A stretch of DNA of 64,000 nt from Rhizobium croatiense (GCF_019793465.1 NZ_JAILYJ010000015.1:62001-126000); one strand, 5' to 3'. Shown: positions 35,918-45,607, counted from the stretch's first letter. Notes: generated by a model from the letters alone, not told the origin. Program-made: numbers and translations.

Positions 35918-37072
35918 ATGATCCTTCACGAACTCATCGATTACGAAACCCTGCGCCTCATCTGGTGGCTGCTGCTCGGCGTGATATTGATCGCTTTTGC
36001 AACGACAGGCGGCTTCGATCTCGGCGTCGGCACGCTTCTGCCCTTTGTCGCCAGGACCGATGCGGAGCGGCGCGTGGCGATCAACACGATCGGCGCCACC
36101 TGGGAAGGCAACCAGGTCTGGCTGATCCTCGGAGGCGGCGCCATCTTCGCCGCCTGGCCGCCGCTTTACGCGGTTTCCTTCTCGGGCTTCTATCTCGCCA
36201 TGTTCGCGATCCTTTTCGCGCTCATCCTGCGCCCGGTCGGCTTCAAATACCGGTCGAAACGGGAAAGCGTCCGTTGGCGAAACGGCTGGGACTGGGCGCT
36301 TTTCATCGGCGGCTTCGTGCCGGCGCTGATCTTCGGTGTTGCGGTCGGCAACGTCCTGCAGGGCGTGCCCTTCCGCTTTGCCGACGACATGCGGATCTTC
36401 TACGAAGGCTCGTTCTTCGCTTTGCTCAACCCCTTTGCGCTGCTGTGCGGGCTGTTGTCCGTCGCCATGCTGACGATGCACGGTGCCGCCTGGCTGGTCT
36501 TGAAGGCGAGCGGTCCGGTTGCAGAGCGGGCCAGAAGCTATGGCAGCATCGCCGCTCTCGCCGCCATCGTGCTGTTTGCCTTCGGCGGCGTCTTCCTGTG
36601 GATCGGCGTCGGCGGCTATCGCATCACCAGCGACATCAGCCCGATCGGGCCTTCCAATCCGCTGCTGAAGACGGTGGCGCTGGAGAAAGGCGCGTGGCTT
36701 GCCAATTACACCGCACATTCGTGGATGATCGCCGCGCCCGTCCTCGGCTTTGCCGGTGCGGCACTGGCCTTCATCGCCATGCGGGCAAGGCGCGAGGTGA
36801 CGACGCTGCTCTTCAGCACGGTCGCGATCCTGGGCATCATCTCGACGGTCGGTCTCTCGATGTTCCCGTTCATCCTGCCCTCCTCGCTCGATCCACGATC
36901 GGGCCTGACGGTCTGGGATGCATCCTCCAGCCATATGACGTTGTTCATCATGCTCGTGGTGTCGGCGATCTTCCTGCCGATCATCTGTGCCTACACGGCC
37001 TGGGTCTACAAGGTTTTGTGGGGCAAGGTCGAAGAGAAATCCGTCACCGACAAAAACAGCCACGCCTACTGA
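35918..37072 (+). CDS. cydB: cytochrome bd ubiquinol oxidase subunit II
   Basis: A 384-residue membrane protein with about eight to nine segments. The start MILHELIDYETLRLIWW and the early GFDLGVGTLLPF, then GNQVWLILGGGAIFAAWP, are strong CydB marks. The gap after cydA is five bases. Together with CydA and CydX it forms the oxidase. Confidence 0.94.
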   Translation: MILHELIDYETLRLIWWLLLGVILIAFATTGGFDLGVGTLLPFVARTDAERRVAINTIGATWEGNQVWLILGGGAIFAAWPPLYAVSFSGFYLAMFAILFALILRPVGFKYRSKRESVRWRNGWDWALFIGGFVPALIFGVAVGNVLQGVPFRFADDMRIFYEGSFFALLNPFALLCGLLSVAMLTMHGAAWLVLKASGPVAERARSYGSIAALAAIVLFAFGGVFLWIGVGGYRITSDISPIGPSNPLLKTVALEKGAWLANYTAHSWMIAAPVLGFAGAALAFIAMRARREVTTLLFSTVAILGIISTVGLSMFPFILPSSLDPRSGLTVWDASSSHMTLFIMLVVSAIFLPIICAYTAWVYKVLWGKVEEKSVTDKNSHAY

Positions 37073-37085
37073 GGGAGACGAAACG

Positions 37086-37208
37086 ATGTGGTATTTCGCA
37101 TGGATCCTCGGCCTGCCGCTGGCCGCCGCCTTCGCCGTCCTCAACGCCATGTGGTATGAGCTGATGGATGACGCCGCCAGAAAGAAGGCGTCCGAAACGC
37201 GCAAGTAG
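37086..37208 (+). CDS. cydX: CydX, small subunit of cytochrome bd oxidase
   Basis: A 40-residue single-pass membrane peptide beginning MWYFAWILGLPLAAAF, which is nearly the same start as E. coli CydX (YbgT, 37 residues). It begins 13 bases after the cydB stop, and the leader GGGAGACGAAACG contains a ribosome binding site. CydX stabilises the CydAB haem site. It ends just before a strong terminator. Confidence 0.92.
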   Translation: MWYFAWILGLPLAAAFAVLNAMWYELMDDAARKKASETRK

Positions 37209-37213
37209 TTATG

Positions 37214-37246
37214 GAAAGGGCGCGGCTTCGAACCGCGCCCTTTCTT
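37214..37246 (+). terminator. rho-independent terminator of the cyd operon
   Basis: A perfect 12-bp stem, GAAAGGGCGCGG at 37214-37225 and CCGCGCCCTTTC at 37233-37244, with a seven-base loop and a short pyrimidine tail. It lies between the convergent cydX and fusion-dehydrogenase genes (37208 and 37253), so it may serve both directions. Confidence 0.8.
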
Positions 37247-37252
37247 CTATTA

Positions 37253-39256
37253 TCAGCCTTCCAGCCATTTCATCTGTTCGGGCGTCAGCTTGATGTCGAG
37301 CGCCGAGAGACTGTCTTCCAGTTCGGCGACGGTGCGCGGCCCGATCAGCGGAATGACAGGGAAGGGCTGGGCGATGACATAGGCGAGCGCGATGTGGATC
37401 GGATTGCGGCCGAGCTTGTCGGCAAGCTCGATGGCGCGGTCGCGGCGTCCGAAATTGCGCTCGGAATACCAGACGCGCACGATTTCCTCGTCGTCGCGCT
37501 TGTCGCGGCCGGCGCGGTCGGTAAAGAAGCCGCGGCCCTGGCTCGACCAGGCAAAGTTCGGGATCTGCTTCTCGTTCAGCCATTTCTTCCAATCGTCATC
37601 GGAAGCGGCGACGCAGCCGGCCCAGATCGGATCGAGCATCTCGGCAAGCGAGAAGTTGTTGGAGAGTGCTGCCGGCGCCGCCTTGCCGGTCTTTTCGGCA
37701 TAGGCGATTGCCTCGTCGAAACGCGCCCTTGTCCAGTTCGAGCCGCCGAAGATGCCGCGGATGCGGCCGCGTTTGACTTCTGCATCCATGGCATCGACGA
37801 ACTCGCCGACCGGCACGTCGGTATTGTCGCGATGCATGAAATAGATGTCGACATAGTCGGTCTTCAGCCGGGCGAGAGACTGGTCGAGCTGCTTGGCGAT
37901 CATATCGGGATAGCAGAGCGGCGAATGGGCGCCCTTGCCGATCAGCACGATCTCCTCGCGCGGCACCTGGCGGCTCGTGTGCCAGTCGCCGAAGATCGCC
38001 TCCGTCTTGCCGGCGCCATAGACATAGGCGGTATCGAAGGCGTTGCCGCCGGCTTCATAGAAGGCGTCGAGCGTCAGCGAGGCGGCGGCGAAGTTCGGGA
38101 AGAATTCGAAGCCGAGCGTCACCACCGAGGCCGGCTTGGAAATGCCTGGTATCTCACGCTGCGGGATGCTGCTACCGCGCGTGACCACGCCGCCGGCAAT
38201 GTTGGCCGTGCGCTTTGCCGCTTTCTCGACGCCATATTCGAGGCCGACCGAGGCTCGCCACTGGTCGAGCACGCGCAGGTTTGCGATCGAATCCGCCCAG
38301 CTCATGCCGGGGGCGCTGAATTCGGTTCGGCCGGCACGGATAGCATCGCCCGCTGCGTCCGCCTCGAAGGAATAGAGCCAGCGATCCTCCCTGACTTCGA
38401 TCGTCTCCTGTTTGCCGCCCTTGAAGATCTCGATCTTGCCGACGCCGCCCTTGTGACCGGAGGCGAACCAGAAGTCGGCGACCTCGATCCGGCCCTCGGA
38501 GCCGATGATGCGCAGGACATTGTCCTGCTGCGCCATGATCGAGCAGGAGACCTCGGCGATGATCTCGTTCGGGAATTTGAGCACCGCCGACGCCCACTCA
38601 TCGACGCCGCTCTCTCCGAGATGGGCGACGCCCGCAACCTTCTCCGGTTCGAGGAAGGCTTTGCCTTCCGCTGCACCCGCAATCAGCCTCGCCATCGAGA
38701 CCGGATAACCGCCGACGTCGAGAATGCCGCCGCCGGCGGTGTCATTGGCGAACAGCCGGTGTTCCGGCCTGTAGCTGCCCATATTGAAGCCGAAGCTCGA
38801 GCGGATGATGCGCAGCGTGCCGATGACGCCGTTCTTGATGAGCTCGACCAGCTTCTCCGTCTGCGGATGCACGCGGTACATGAAGGCCTCGCCGGCAAAG
38901 ACGCCGGCCTTCCTGGCTTCGTAGTAGACGGCTTCGGCGTCATAGGCCGAAAGTGCGATCGGCTTTTCCACCAGGATGTGCTTGCCGGCGCGGGCGGCCT
39001 TGATCGCCCATTCTGCATGGCCGGTATGGGGCACGGAAATATAGACCGCATCAACCTCGGGGTCGGAAAGCAGCGCCTCATAACCGTTGACGATGCGGGC
39101 GCCGGGGAAGTTTTCGGCAAGTCCCGGCTTGGAAGGATTACGGGTGGCGATTGCCACCAATTTGCCGGTACGCGAATGGGCGACGCCATCGGCAAAGGTG
39201 CGGGCGATGGTGCCGGGGCCGATGATGCCCCAGCGGATCGGTTGATCGGACGTCAT
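37253..39256 (-). CDS. bifunctional Gfo/Idh/MocA oxidoreductase - aldo/keto reductase fusion
   Basis: A 667-residue two-domain protein. Residues 1 to about 365 are a Gfo/Idh/MocA dehydrogenase: Rossmann motif WGIIGPGTIARTF and the catalytic EKP at 97-99 in LVEKPIALS. Residues about 375-667 are an aldo/keto reductase with all four catalytic residues visible: D and Y in FDTAYVYG, K in VLIGKGAH, H in YFMHRDN, and the NADP-binding end PLIGPRTVAELEDSL. No frame change or internal stop separates the halves. It is the last gene of the leftward importer operon 43437-37253, 35 bases after the ATPase gene, so it probably performs two redox steps on the imported sugar. Confidence 0.88.
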   Translation of the reverse strand: MTSDQPIRWGIIGPGTIARTFADGVAHSRTGKLVAIATRNPSKPGLAENFPGARIVNGYEALLSDPEVDAVYISVPHTGHAEWAIKAARAGKHILVEKPIALSAYDAEAVYYEARKAGVFAGEAFMYRVHPQTEKLVELIKNGVIGTLRIIRSSFGFNMGSYRPEHRLFANDTAGGGILDVGGYPVSMARLIAGAAEGKAFLEPEKVAGVAHLGESGVDEWASAVLKFPNEIIAEVSCSIMAQQDNVLRIIGSEGRIEVADFWFASGHKGGVGKIEIFKGGKQETIEVREDRWLYSFEADAAGDAIRAGRTEFSAPGMSWADSIANLRVLDQWRASVGLEYGVEKAAKRTANIAGGVVTRGSSIPQREIPGISKPASVVTLGFEFFPNFAAASLTLDAFYEAGGNAFDTAYVYGAGKTEAIFGDWHTSRQVPREEIVLIGKGAHSPLCYPDMIAKQLDQSLARLKTDYVDIYFMHRDNTDVPVGEFVDAMDAEVKRGRIRGIFGGSNWTRARFDEAIAYAEKTGKAAPAALSNNFSLAEMLDPIWAGCVAASDDDWKKWLNEKQIPNFAWSSQGRGFFTDRAGRDKRDDEEIVRVWYSERNFGRRDRAIELADKLGRNPIHIALAYVIAQPFPVIPLIGPRTVAELEDSLSALDIKLTPEQMKWLEG

Positions 39257-39291
39257 GGAAACCTCTTTCGTCTTTCTGCCTTGGGAGGGGT

Positions 39292-40374
39292 TTAACGAAG
39301 CCGTTTGCCGGCGCCGTCGAAAAGGAATGTGTGGCTTGCGGGAAGGCCGACGGTCAGCGTCTCGCGGTTGCCGGCGACGCGCGATTCCGGCCGCTCGATG
39401 ATCAGCTGCTCGCTGCCGATGGCGGCATAGATGTAGCTGGTATTGCCGAGATGTTCGGCGACGTCGACCGCGACGGTGAGATCGGCATCGCCCGCGCCGG
39501 CATCGACGAAATGTTCGGGCCGGATGCCGAGCGTCACCTTCGTGCCGGCTTCGATGGGTTCGGTGACGGGCAGCGGCAAGCGCATATTGGCGTCGGTTTC
39601 CAGCGCGATGACCGCCCTGCCCGGCTGCGTTTCGACCACCATCGCTTTCAGGAAATTCATCTTCGGCGAGCCGACGAAGCCGGCGACGAACTGGTTGGCG
39701 GGATCGTCGTAGAGATCGAGCGGGGCGCCGATCTGCTCGATATTGCCGGCGCGCAGCACGACGATCCTGTCGGCGAGCGTCATCGCTTCCGTCTGGTCGT
39801 GGGTGACGTAGATCATCGTCGTGCCGAGCTGTTTGTGCAGCCTCGAGATTTCGACGCGCATCTGCACGCGCAGTTCCGCGTCGAGGTTCGACAGCGGCTC
39901 GTCGAACAGGAAGACCTCCGGCTCGCGGACGATGGCGCGGCCGATTGCGACGCGCTGGCGCTGGCCGCCGGAAAGCTGCTTCGGCCGCCGCTTCATCAGC
40001 TCGGTGATCTGCAGGATTTCGGCGACATGGCGCACGCGCCGCTCGGTATCGGCCTTCGGATTGCCGTTCATCCGCAGGCCGAAGCTCAGATTTTCCTCGA
40101 CGGTCAGGTGCGGATACAGCGCATAGGACTGGAAGACCATGGCGATGCCGCGATCGGCCGGCTCGACGTCGTTGACGACCCTGCCGCCGATCTGAAGTTC
40201 GCCCGAGGTGATATCCTCAAGACCGGCGATCATCCTGAGCAGCGTGGACTTGCCGCAGCCGGACGGGCCGACGAAGACGACGAATTCGCCATCCTTCACC
40301 TCCAGATTGGCGCCGTGGATGATCTCAAAGCCGCCGAAGCGTTTGACTATGTTGCTGAGTGAAAGCTCTGCCAT
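39292..40374 (-). CDS. carbohydrate ABC transporter ATP-binding protein (MalK/UgpC type)
   Basis: A 360-residue ATPase: Walker A GPSGCGKST, signature LSGGQRQR, Walker B FLFDEPLSNLD, switch VTHDQTEAMT and a C-terminal TOBE region of about 120 residues. It starts 12 bases after the MalG-type permease stop and powers the importer whose binding protein lies at 42163-43437. Confidence 0.9.
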   Translation of the reverse strand: MAELSLSNIVKRFGGFEIIHGANLEVKDGEFVVFVGPSGCGKSTLLRMIAGLEDITSGELQIGGRVVNDVEPADRGIAMVFQSYALYPHLTVEENLSFGLRMNGNPKADTERRVRHVAEILQITELMKRRPKQLSGGQRQRVAIGRAIVREPEVFLFDEPLSNLDAELRVQMRVEISRLHKQLGTTMIYVTHDQTEAMTLADRIVVLRAGNIEQIGAPLDLYDDPANQFVAGFVGSPKMNFLKAMVVETQPGRAVIALETDANMRLPLPVTEPIEAGTKVTLGIRPEHFVDAGAGDADLTVAVDVAEHLGNTSYIYAAIGSEQLIIERPESRVAGNRETLTVGLPASHTFLFDGAGKRLR

Positions 40375-40386
40375 GCGGCCTCCCGA

Positions 40387-41223
40387 CTATTTAATTGCGC
40401 CGGCCGCGATGCCGGCGATGAAATGGCGCTGAAGAGCCACGAAGATGACGAGGATCGGCGCCGTCAGCAGCACCGCGCCGGCCATGATGCCGCCCCAGGA
40501 GACCTTGGTGAGGCCGATCAGCGTTCCCAATGCCACCGGCGCCGTCATCATGCCTGGCCTGGAATTGATCAGCAGCGGCCAGAGGTAATTGTTCCACGAG
40601 TGCAGGAAGAGAATGATCGCCAATGCCGCCATGGTCGGGCGCGCCAGCGGCAAGGCGATGCGCAGGAAAATCTGCCATTCCTTGACGCCTTCGACCCGGG
40701 CCGCATCGAAAAGCTCGCCCGGCATCATCGAGAAGGATTGCCGCATGAACAGCACGCCGAGCGAATTGAACAGCGGCGGCACGATCAGCGCCACCCAGGT
40801 GTTTGCCAGCTTGAACTCGCGCGCCACCATGATGAATTGCGGGATGACGACCACGGAGAAGGGCAGCGTGATCGTACCGAGGATGATAGCGATGACGACG
40901 GTGCGGCCGACGAAACGGTAACGTGCCAGTGCCCAGCCGGCCATCGAAGTCAGCAGCACCGAAAGCACCGTATAGATGAGTGCCACGCCGATGGAGATCA
41001 CCATGGCCCCGATGAAATCAGTATCGGCCTGCAGGTTCTTGAAATTCTCGACGAAGTTGGTCGATGGCCACAGCACGATGTCAGGGCTGAAGATGCCGTT
41101 GTCGGGCATCGTGGAGAAGACGAACATCATCCAGAGCGGAAACAGCCAGATTATCGCAAGCGGCGCCAGTGCGGCATGCAACGCGATCTGGCGCAGCAGA
41201 AGGGATTGCGATTTGGATTTCAT
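40387..41223 (-). CDS. carbohydrate ABC transporter permease (MalG type)
   Basis: A 278-residue permease with six membrane segments and EAA-type loop FDAARVEGVKEWQIFLRIALP near residue 180. Start overlaps the stop of the partner permease gene by four bases. Confidence 0.89.
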   Translation of the reverse strand: MKSKSQSLLLRQIALHAALAPLAIIWLFPLWMMFVFSTMPDNGIFSPDIVLWPSTNFVENFKNLQADTDFIGAMVISIGVALIYTVLSVLLTSMAGWALARYRFVGRTVVIAIILGTITLPFSVVVIPQFIMVAREFKLANTWVALIVPPLFNSLGVLFMRQSFSMMPGELFDAARVEGVKEWQIFLRIALPLARPTMAALAIILFLHSWNNYLWPLLINSRPGMMTAPVALGTLIGLTKVSWGGIMAGAVLLTAPILVIFVALQRHFIAGIAAGAIK

Positions 41224-42083
41224 TTCGGATCCCTCCCGACCCAGAGATTGAGAAGCGAGATCGCCACGGCAAGGGCAGCCATAGTATAGGCGATCGCCGA
41301 GGCATAACCGAAGTTCAGCGCGGTGAAACCCTGGCGATAAAGGAAGAGGCCGAGCGTCTCCGTGCCGCCGCCCGGGCCGCCGCGATTGGTGATGAGGAAG
41401 GGCTCGGTGAAAAGCTGCATGGTGCCGATCACCGAAAGCACCACACAGAAGAGGATGATCGGTTTCAACAGCGGCAGGGTGATATGAAAGAACTGCTGTA
41501 CCTTGCTCACTCGGTCGAGCGTCGCTGCCTCGTAGACATCGTCGGGAATGGCCTGCAGGCCGGCGAGGATGATGATGGCATTATAGCCGGCCCAGCGCCA
41601 TGTGACGGCGAGGATGATCACGGCCATCGCCGCATTGGCATTGTCGAACCAGGATATCGGGCTGAAACCGATGGCCGAAATCATCTTGTTGATGACGCCG
41701 AAATCGAGGCTGAACATCAGTCGGAACACGGCTGCGTAAGCGACCTCTCCGACGACAACCGGCGCAAAGAAGGCGAAGCGGAAAAGCGGGCGCGCTTTCA
41801 ACAGCGGCGAATTGAGCATGACGGCCATGACCGTCGCCAGCGCGATCATGACCGGCACCTGGATCACCAGGATGATCAGCGTGTTGTAAAGAGCGTTATA
41901 GAAGGCCGGATCATAAAAGAGCCGGCCCCAATTGGCCTGGAAACTGTATTTCCACGGATTGATGCGCGTGTTCTGAAAGGAAATCAGGAACGAATTGATG
42001 ATCGGCCAGACCCAGAAGGTGGCGAAAACAAGCAGATAAGGGGCGAGGAACGCATAAGCGCTCCGGGTTCTGAACGGCATCAA
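41220..42083 (-). CDS. carbohydrate ABC transporter permease (MalF/UgpA type)
   Basis: A 287-residue permease of the short class (no P2-like insertion), with the loop YEAATLDRVSKVQQFFHITLP near residue 200. It starts about 80 bases after the binding-protein gene, with a hairpin at 42131-42153 in the gap. Confidence 0.89.
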   Translation of the reverse strand: MMPFRTRSAYAFLAPYLLVFATFWVWPIINSFLISFQNTRINPWKYSFQANWGRLFYDPAFYNALYNTLIILVIQVPVMIALATVMAVMLNSPLLKARPLFRFAFFAPVVVGEVAYAAVFRLMFSLDFGVINKMISAIGFSPISWFDNANAAMAVIILAVTWRWAGYNAIIILAGLQAIPDDVYEAATLDRVSKVQQFFHITLPLLKPIILFCVVLSVIGTMQLFTEPFLITNRGGPGGGTETLGLFLYRQGFTALNFGYASAIAYTMAALAVAISLLNLWVGRDPK

Positions 42084-42130
42084 GCCTCCTCCTTACGAAC
42101 GAACGAATGACCGGCCGTAGCAAGCCGGAG

Positions 42131-42153
42131 GCCGGGCGCTTGAAACGCCCGGC
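42131..42153. promoter_or_regulatory. intercistronic hairpin after the binding-protein gene
   Basis: GCCGGGCG at 42131-42138 pairs perfectly with CGCCCGGC at 42146-42153 over a seven-base loop, ten bases beyond the binding-protein stop codon on the transcribed strand. No T-run follows. Confidence 0.58.
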
Positions 42154-42162
42154 ACTCGTCAC

Positions 42163-43437
42163 TCATTGCGCGATCGGAAGACCGGTCGCCGAAGCGATCT
42201 GGTTGGCGGCGTCGTCGAGAGCCGCCTTTGCATCGGGGTAGCCGCCGGCGAAGAACTTCGCCTGCGTTGCCCTGAAGATGCCTTCGGCATCGCTCTGGAA
42301 GGCGGTGCCGCGGCTCGGCACGATCTTCGGCAGCGTCGCCAGGATATCTGCCCAGACCTTCTGCCCGCCCCAATAGGGCTGCGCCTCGTTGACGAAAGGA
42401 TCCTTCTCGGCCGAAAGCAGCGACGGCACCAGGCCGAATTCCTTCAGCATGGTCACCTGCCCCTCGTTGGTGCCGAGGGCATAGTTGACAAACTTCCAGG
42501 CCGCTTCCTTATTTGCGGACGCTGCCGAAATGGCGAGCGACGAACCGCCGAGATTAGCCGCGTGCGGGCCGTCGGCCGTCAGGCTCGGCATCCTGTAGAC
42601 GCCCCACTTGCCCTTGAGATCGGGAGAGGTCGAACGCACGGTGCCTTCATACCAGCCGCCATAGAGCTGGCTTGCCGCCTTGCCGGCGGTATTGGCCTGG
42701 ATCTTCTCGTCCCAGTTGGCGGCCGTCAGCGTGCCGGCATCCTTCATCTCCTTCACCTTTTGCAGCGAAGCGACGCAGGCCGGCTGGTTGATGGTGATAT
42801 TCTGGCCGTCGGTCGAGAAGTAGCCGCAGCCCTGCTCGTTGGCGATCATGCGGAACCATTCGCTGTCCCCGTTGAAATCGGCCTGCGCCATAACGACACC
42901 GGGATTGGCGGCCGAGATCTTCTTGCCGGCGGCGATGAAATCGTCCCAGGTGCTGATGGTGCTCGGATCGACGCCGGCCTTTTCATAGAGATCGCGGCGG
43001 TAGAAGACGGCGACGGGACCGGAATCCCAGGGCATGGCATAGGCAACATCGCCGACCTCGAGCTCGGTGCGCTTGAAGTCGGGGAACTTCGCCTGAATAT
43101 CGGCGGTGTAACCGAGCTCCTTCAGATTGGCGAAGCAATCCGGGAAGCGGCTCCAGAAGATTTCAGCTTCGAAATTCTCGATGCTGACGATGTCGGGCAA
43201 GCCTTCGCCGCCGGCAGCGCAGGCAGCCAGCGTCTTGTCGAAAACCTGGCTGTTGCCGAGGTCCTCGACCGTGACCTTGATATCGGGAAACTCTTTGTTG
43301 AAGCCCGGCAGCGTGGACTTCAATGCCGATGCGGCGACATTCCAGCTCCAGATGGTGAGATTGGCCGGTTCTGCAAAGGCAGAGCCGGAAGCAAGCAGTG
43401 CGACAGCTGCTGTCGCAGCGAGAAGTTTGAAGCGCAT
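42163..43437 (-). CDS. sugar ABC transporter substrate-binding protein (family 1)
   Basis: A 424-residue periplasmic protein. The signal peptide is residues 1-22 (LLAATAAVALLASGSAFA), and the mature start is EPANLTIWSWN. Family features are LPDIVSIENFEAEIFWSRF and VAYAMPWDSGPVAVFYRRDLY. First gene of the leftward operon, divergent from an AraC regulator with an 86-base gap, so that regulator probably controls it. Confidence 0.9.
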   Translation of the reverse strand: MRFKLLAATAAVALLASGSAFAEPANLTIWSWNVAASALKSTLPGFNKEFPDIKVTVEDLGNSQVFDKTLAACAAGGEGLPDIVSIENFEAEIFWSRFPDCFANLKELGYTADIQAKFPDFKRTELEVGDVAYAMPWDSGPVAVFYRRDLYEKAGVDPSTISTWDDFIAAGKKISAANPGVVMAQADFNGDSEWFRMIANEQGCGYFSTDGQNITINQPACVASLQKVKEMKDAGTLTAANWDEKIQANTAGKAASQLYGGWYEGTVRSTSPDLKGKWGVYRMPSLTADGPHAANLGGSSLAISAASANKEAAWKFVNYALGTNEGQVTMLKEFGLVPSLLSAEKDPFVNEAQPYWGGQKVWADILATLPKIVPSRGTAFQSDAEGIFRATQAKFFAGGYPDAKAALDDAANQIASATGLPIAQ

Positions 43438-43523
43438 TGAAAATCCTCCCTTTTCAATTGCCGATCTTTCACGAACGCGGTTAGACTATCCGCAAGGGAG
43501 CGGCTGTCTCCTAAAAAGGGAAC

Positions 43524-44444
43524 ATGGATTTGGCGGAAAGTAAGGTCGGTACGCGTGCAATCTATCAGCCCGGCGCAAGCAGCATCGAGGGTTCGCCGAC
43601 GGCGCTGCAGATGTTTCATGCCCACCCGCCCGTCATGGCCATGCCGCACTGGCACGCGCAGGTCGAGGTCAATTATGTGATTCGCGGCACCGTGCACTAC
43701 CGCATGAACGATCACGAATTCCGGCTGAACGCCGGCCAGATGTGCCTTTTCTGGGGTGGCCAGCCGCATCAGATGGATGAATCCTCGGATGATTCGCTCT
43801 ATGCCGGGGCCCATCTGCCGCTGGTCTATTTCTTCCGGCTGCGTCTGCCGATCAGCATTTCCAGCCGGCTGATGAAGGGCGAGACGCTGCTGACGTCGGC
43901 GACCGATGCCGCCGACAGAGAAAACTTCGCCCGCTGGGTCCGCTACGCCAATTCAGGCGATTCCGCCAAGGCCCAGCACGCCGTCGACGAACTGCTGCTG
44001 CGCATCGAGCGCATTGCGCTCGAACCCTACTCGATGGCGACGTCGAAGACGACCACCAGCCTTGAAGGCGACCAGCCGCATCCGCATTCCTCGCGCAGCG
44101 TCGCGCGCATGTGCGATTTCATCGCTGCCAATTTCCTGCAGGACATCGATTCGGTCGACATCGCCCGCGCCGCCGACCTGCATCCGAAATATGCGATGAA
44201 CCTGTTCAAGCGATCGACCGGCATGACGCTCAGCAAATATGTGACGCTGCTCAGGCTGTCGCGCGCTCAGGCGATGCTGATGAGCGAGGGCGCCAATGTT
44301 CTGCAGGTGGCGATGGACAGCGGTTTCGGCTCGATCAGCGCCTTCAACAAATCCTTCCGCCATATCGCAGGCATGTCGCCGTCCGATTTCCGGCGCGATA
44401 TCAGGCTGGTGACGACGATGCCCGCCGGCGCCTTCCGCAATTAA
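43524..44444 (+). CDS. AraC-family transcriptional regulator
   Basis: A 306-residue regulator. The N-terminal half is a cupin-like sensor domain (MAMPHWHAQVEVNYVIRG with metal-type histidines), and the C-terminal half has two helix-turn-helix units (about residues 195-300; DSVDIARAADLHPKYAMNLF and LQVAMDSGFGSISAFNKSF). It diverges from the sugar-importer operon 43437-37253 and is the obvious candidate activator, with the sugar as effector. Confidence 0.9.
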   Translation: MDLAESKVGTRAIYQPGASSIEGSPTALQMFHAHPPVMAMPHWHAQVEVNYVIRGTVHYRMNDHEFRLNAGQMCLFWGGQPHQMDESSDDSLYAGAHLPLVYFFRLRLPISISSRLMKGETLLTSATDAADRENFARWVRYANSGDSAKAQHAVDELLLRIERIALEPYSMATSKTTTSLEGDQPHPHSSRSVARMCDFIAANFLQDIDSVDIARAADLHPKYAMNLFKRSTGMTLSKYVTLLRLSRAQAMLMSEGANVLQVAMDSGFGSISAFNKSFRHIAGMSPSDFRRDIRLVTTMPAGAFRN

Positions 44445-44479
44445 ATCATGTCCGCCTCGGCTAGCTTGCAAGCGCCGCG

Positions 44480-44875
44480 TTATCTTTTTTCAGCGAGTTC
44501 TATCTGAATTCCATCGGGATCGCGCAGAAAAGCGACCTTGTGCAGCACTTCGACGTTAACAGCCAGACGCGGCCGTTCTTTGATCTCGACGCCGGTTCTT
44601 TCGAGGCGAGCGAAGGTCTCCGCGACATTTTCGAACAGGAAGGTCAGGTGGCGCAGGCCGGCCGTATCATCCGGCACATCCACCGCCCTCGCCGCACCAC
44701 CCGCCGGCGCAACAATTTCAAGCATGCCGCCACCAGCGTCGAGAAAGGCGACCTCAGAGCCATCGGCCATCATCTTGCGCAGATGCAGGCGCAGGCCGAG
44801 CAGGCCGCAATAGAACTCGACCGTGCGGTCCATATCGCTGACCGTCATGCCGACATGCTCGAAGGATTTTAGCAT
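44480..44875 (-). CDS. VOC-family (glyoxalase/dioxygenase fold) protein
   Basis: A 131-residue protein of the vicinal-oxygen-chelate superfamily: FEHVGMTVSDMDRTVEFYCG at the start and VAFLRDPDGIQIELAE at the end. Metal ligands would be H7, the central glutamate in MLEIVAPAGG, and the C-terminal glutamate. Members include glyoxalase I, methylmalonyl-CoA epimerase and dioxygenases. The methylmalonyl-CoA mutase gene nearby makes epimerase a tempting idea, but nothing in the sequence proves it. Confidence 0.8.
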   Translation of the reverse strand: MLKSFEHVGMTVSDMDRTVEFYCGLLGLRLHLRKMMADGSEVAFLDAGGGMLEIVAPAGGAARAVDVPDDTAGLRHLTFLFENVAETFARLERTGVEIKERPRLAVNVEVLHKVAFLRDPDGIQIELAEKR

Positions 44876-45029
44876 GGGTGCTTCTTTCTGTTTCGATTGC
44901 GAGAAATTACATCGACGGCTTGGAATTTCAAGGGTGAGCGAAGATTGCTCGAGGCGACAGACGGGTGGCTTGTGCTCCATCGCGGCCATCGGCTACGCTG
45001 CCGATCCAGAGATGGAGAGACCGAAAGCA

Positions 45030-45539
45030 ATGCATATTCGAAGAGCGGTACCTGCCGACGCGGAGGAACTGTGCGGTCTCCTGAACGAGATCATCCTGGC
45101 CGGCGGAACAACCGCGCTCGAGACGCCGCTTACGGCCGCGGAATTCGCAGACTGGTTCATCGACGGCGAGTTTCCCCTTGTCTGCCATGTAGCCGAGCAT
45201 GATCGGTCGCTTGTTGGCTTTCAGTCGTTGAGCGTGTACGGCGATCCGCCGAAGGGTTATGCCGATATCGCAACATTTGCCCGCATGAGCCCGAGGATTT
45301 CCGGCGCCGGCAGCGCCCTTTTTCCAGCGACGCGGGCTGCAGCCGAAGAGCTCGGGCTCGAATTCATCAATGCGACCATTCGTGCCGACAATGTCGGCGG
45401 TCTTGCTTACTACGCAAAGATGGGCTTCGAGCCCTATGACAGGCTTATCCAGGTTCCACTGTTGGACGGGACGCCCGTCGATCGGGTCAAGAAGCGTTTC
45501 AAGGTGGATGCCAAGCCCAGTCCGGCATCCCCCGTTTGA
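45030..45539 (+). CDS. GNAT-family N-acetyltransferase
   Basis: A 169-residue protein with the acetyl-CoA-binding fold: HIRRAVPADAEELCGLLNEI at the start, a GAGSALF pyrophosphate-binding loop near residue 90 and NVGGLAYYAKMGFEPYD near 135. The acceptor substrate is unknown; relatives act on phosphinothricin or amino acids. A second in-frame ATG lies 18 bases upstream. It diverges from the VOC gene. Confidence 0.82.
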   Translation: MHIRRAVPADAEELCGLLNEIILAGGTTALETPLTAAEFADWFIDGEFPLVCHVAEHDRSLVGFQSLSVYGDPPKGYADIATFARMSPRISGAGSALFPATRAAAEELGLEFINATIRADNVGGLAYYAKMGFEPYDRLIQVPLLDGTPVDRVKKRFKVDAKPSPASPV

Positions 45540-45607
45540 CCGTTCGAAGGCCCCATCGGAAGGCCCCACGTCCCTAGCCCTTTTTTAACGCCGCTCCCCT
45601 GCTTTGC

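Noticed and set aside
45546..45568. Direct repeat GAAGGCCCCA (two copies) followed by TTTTTT
   Set aside because: A direct repeat cannot form a terminator stem, and the T-run alone is not enough to call a terminator.
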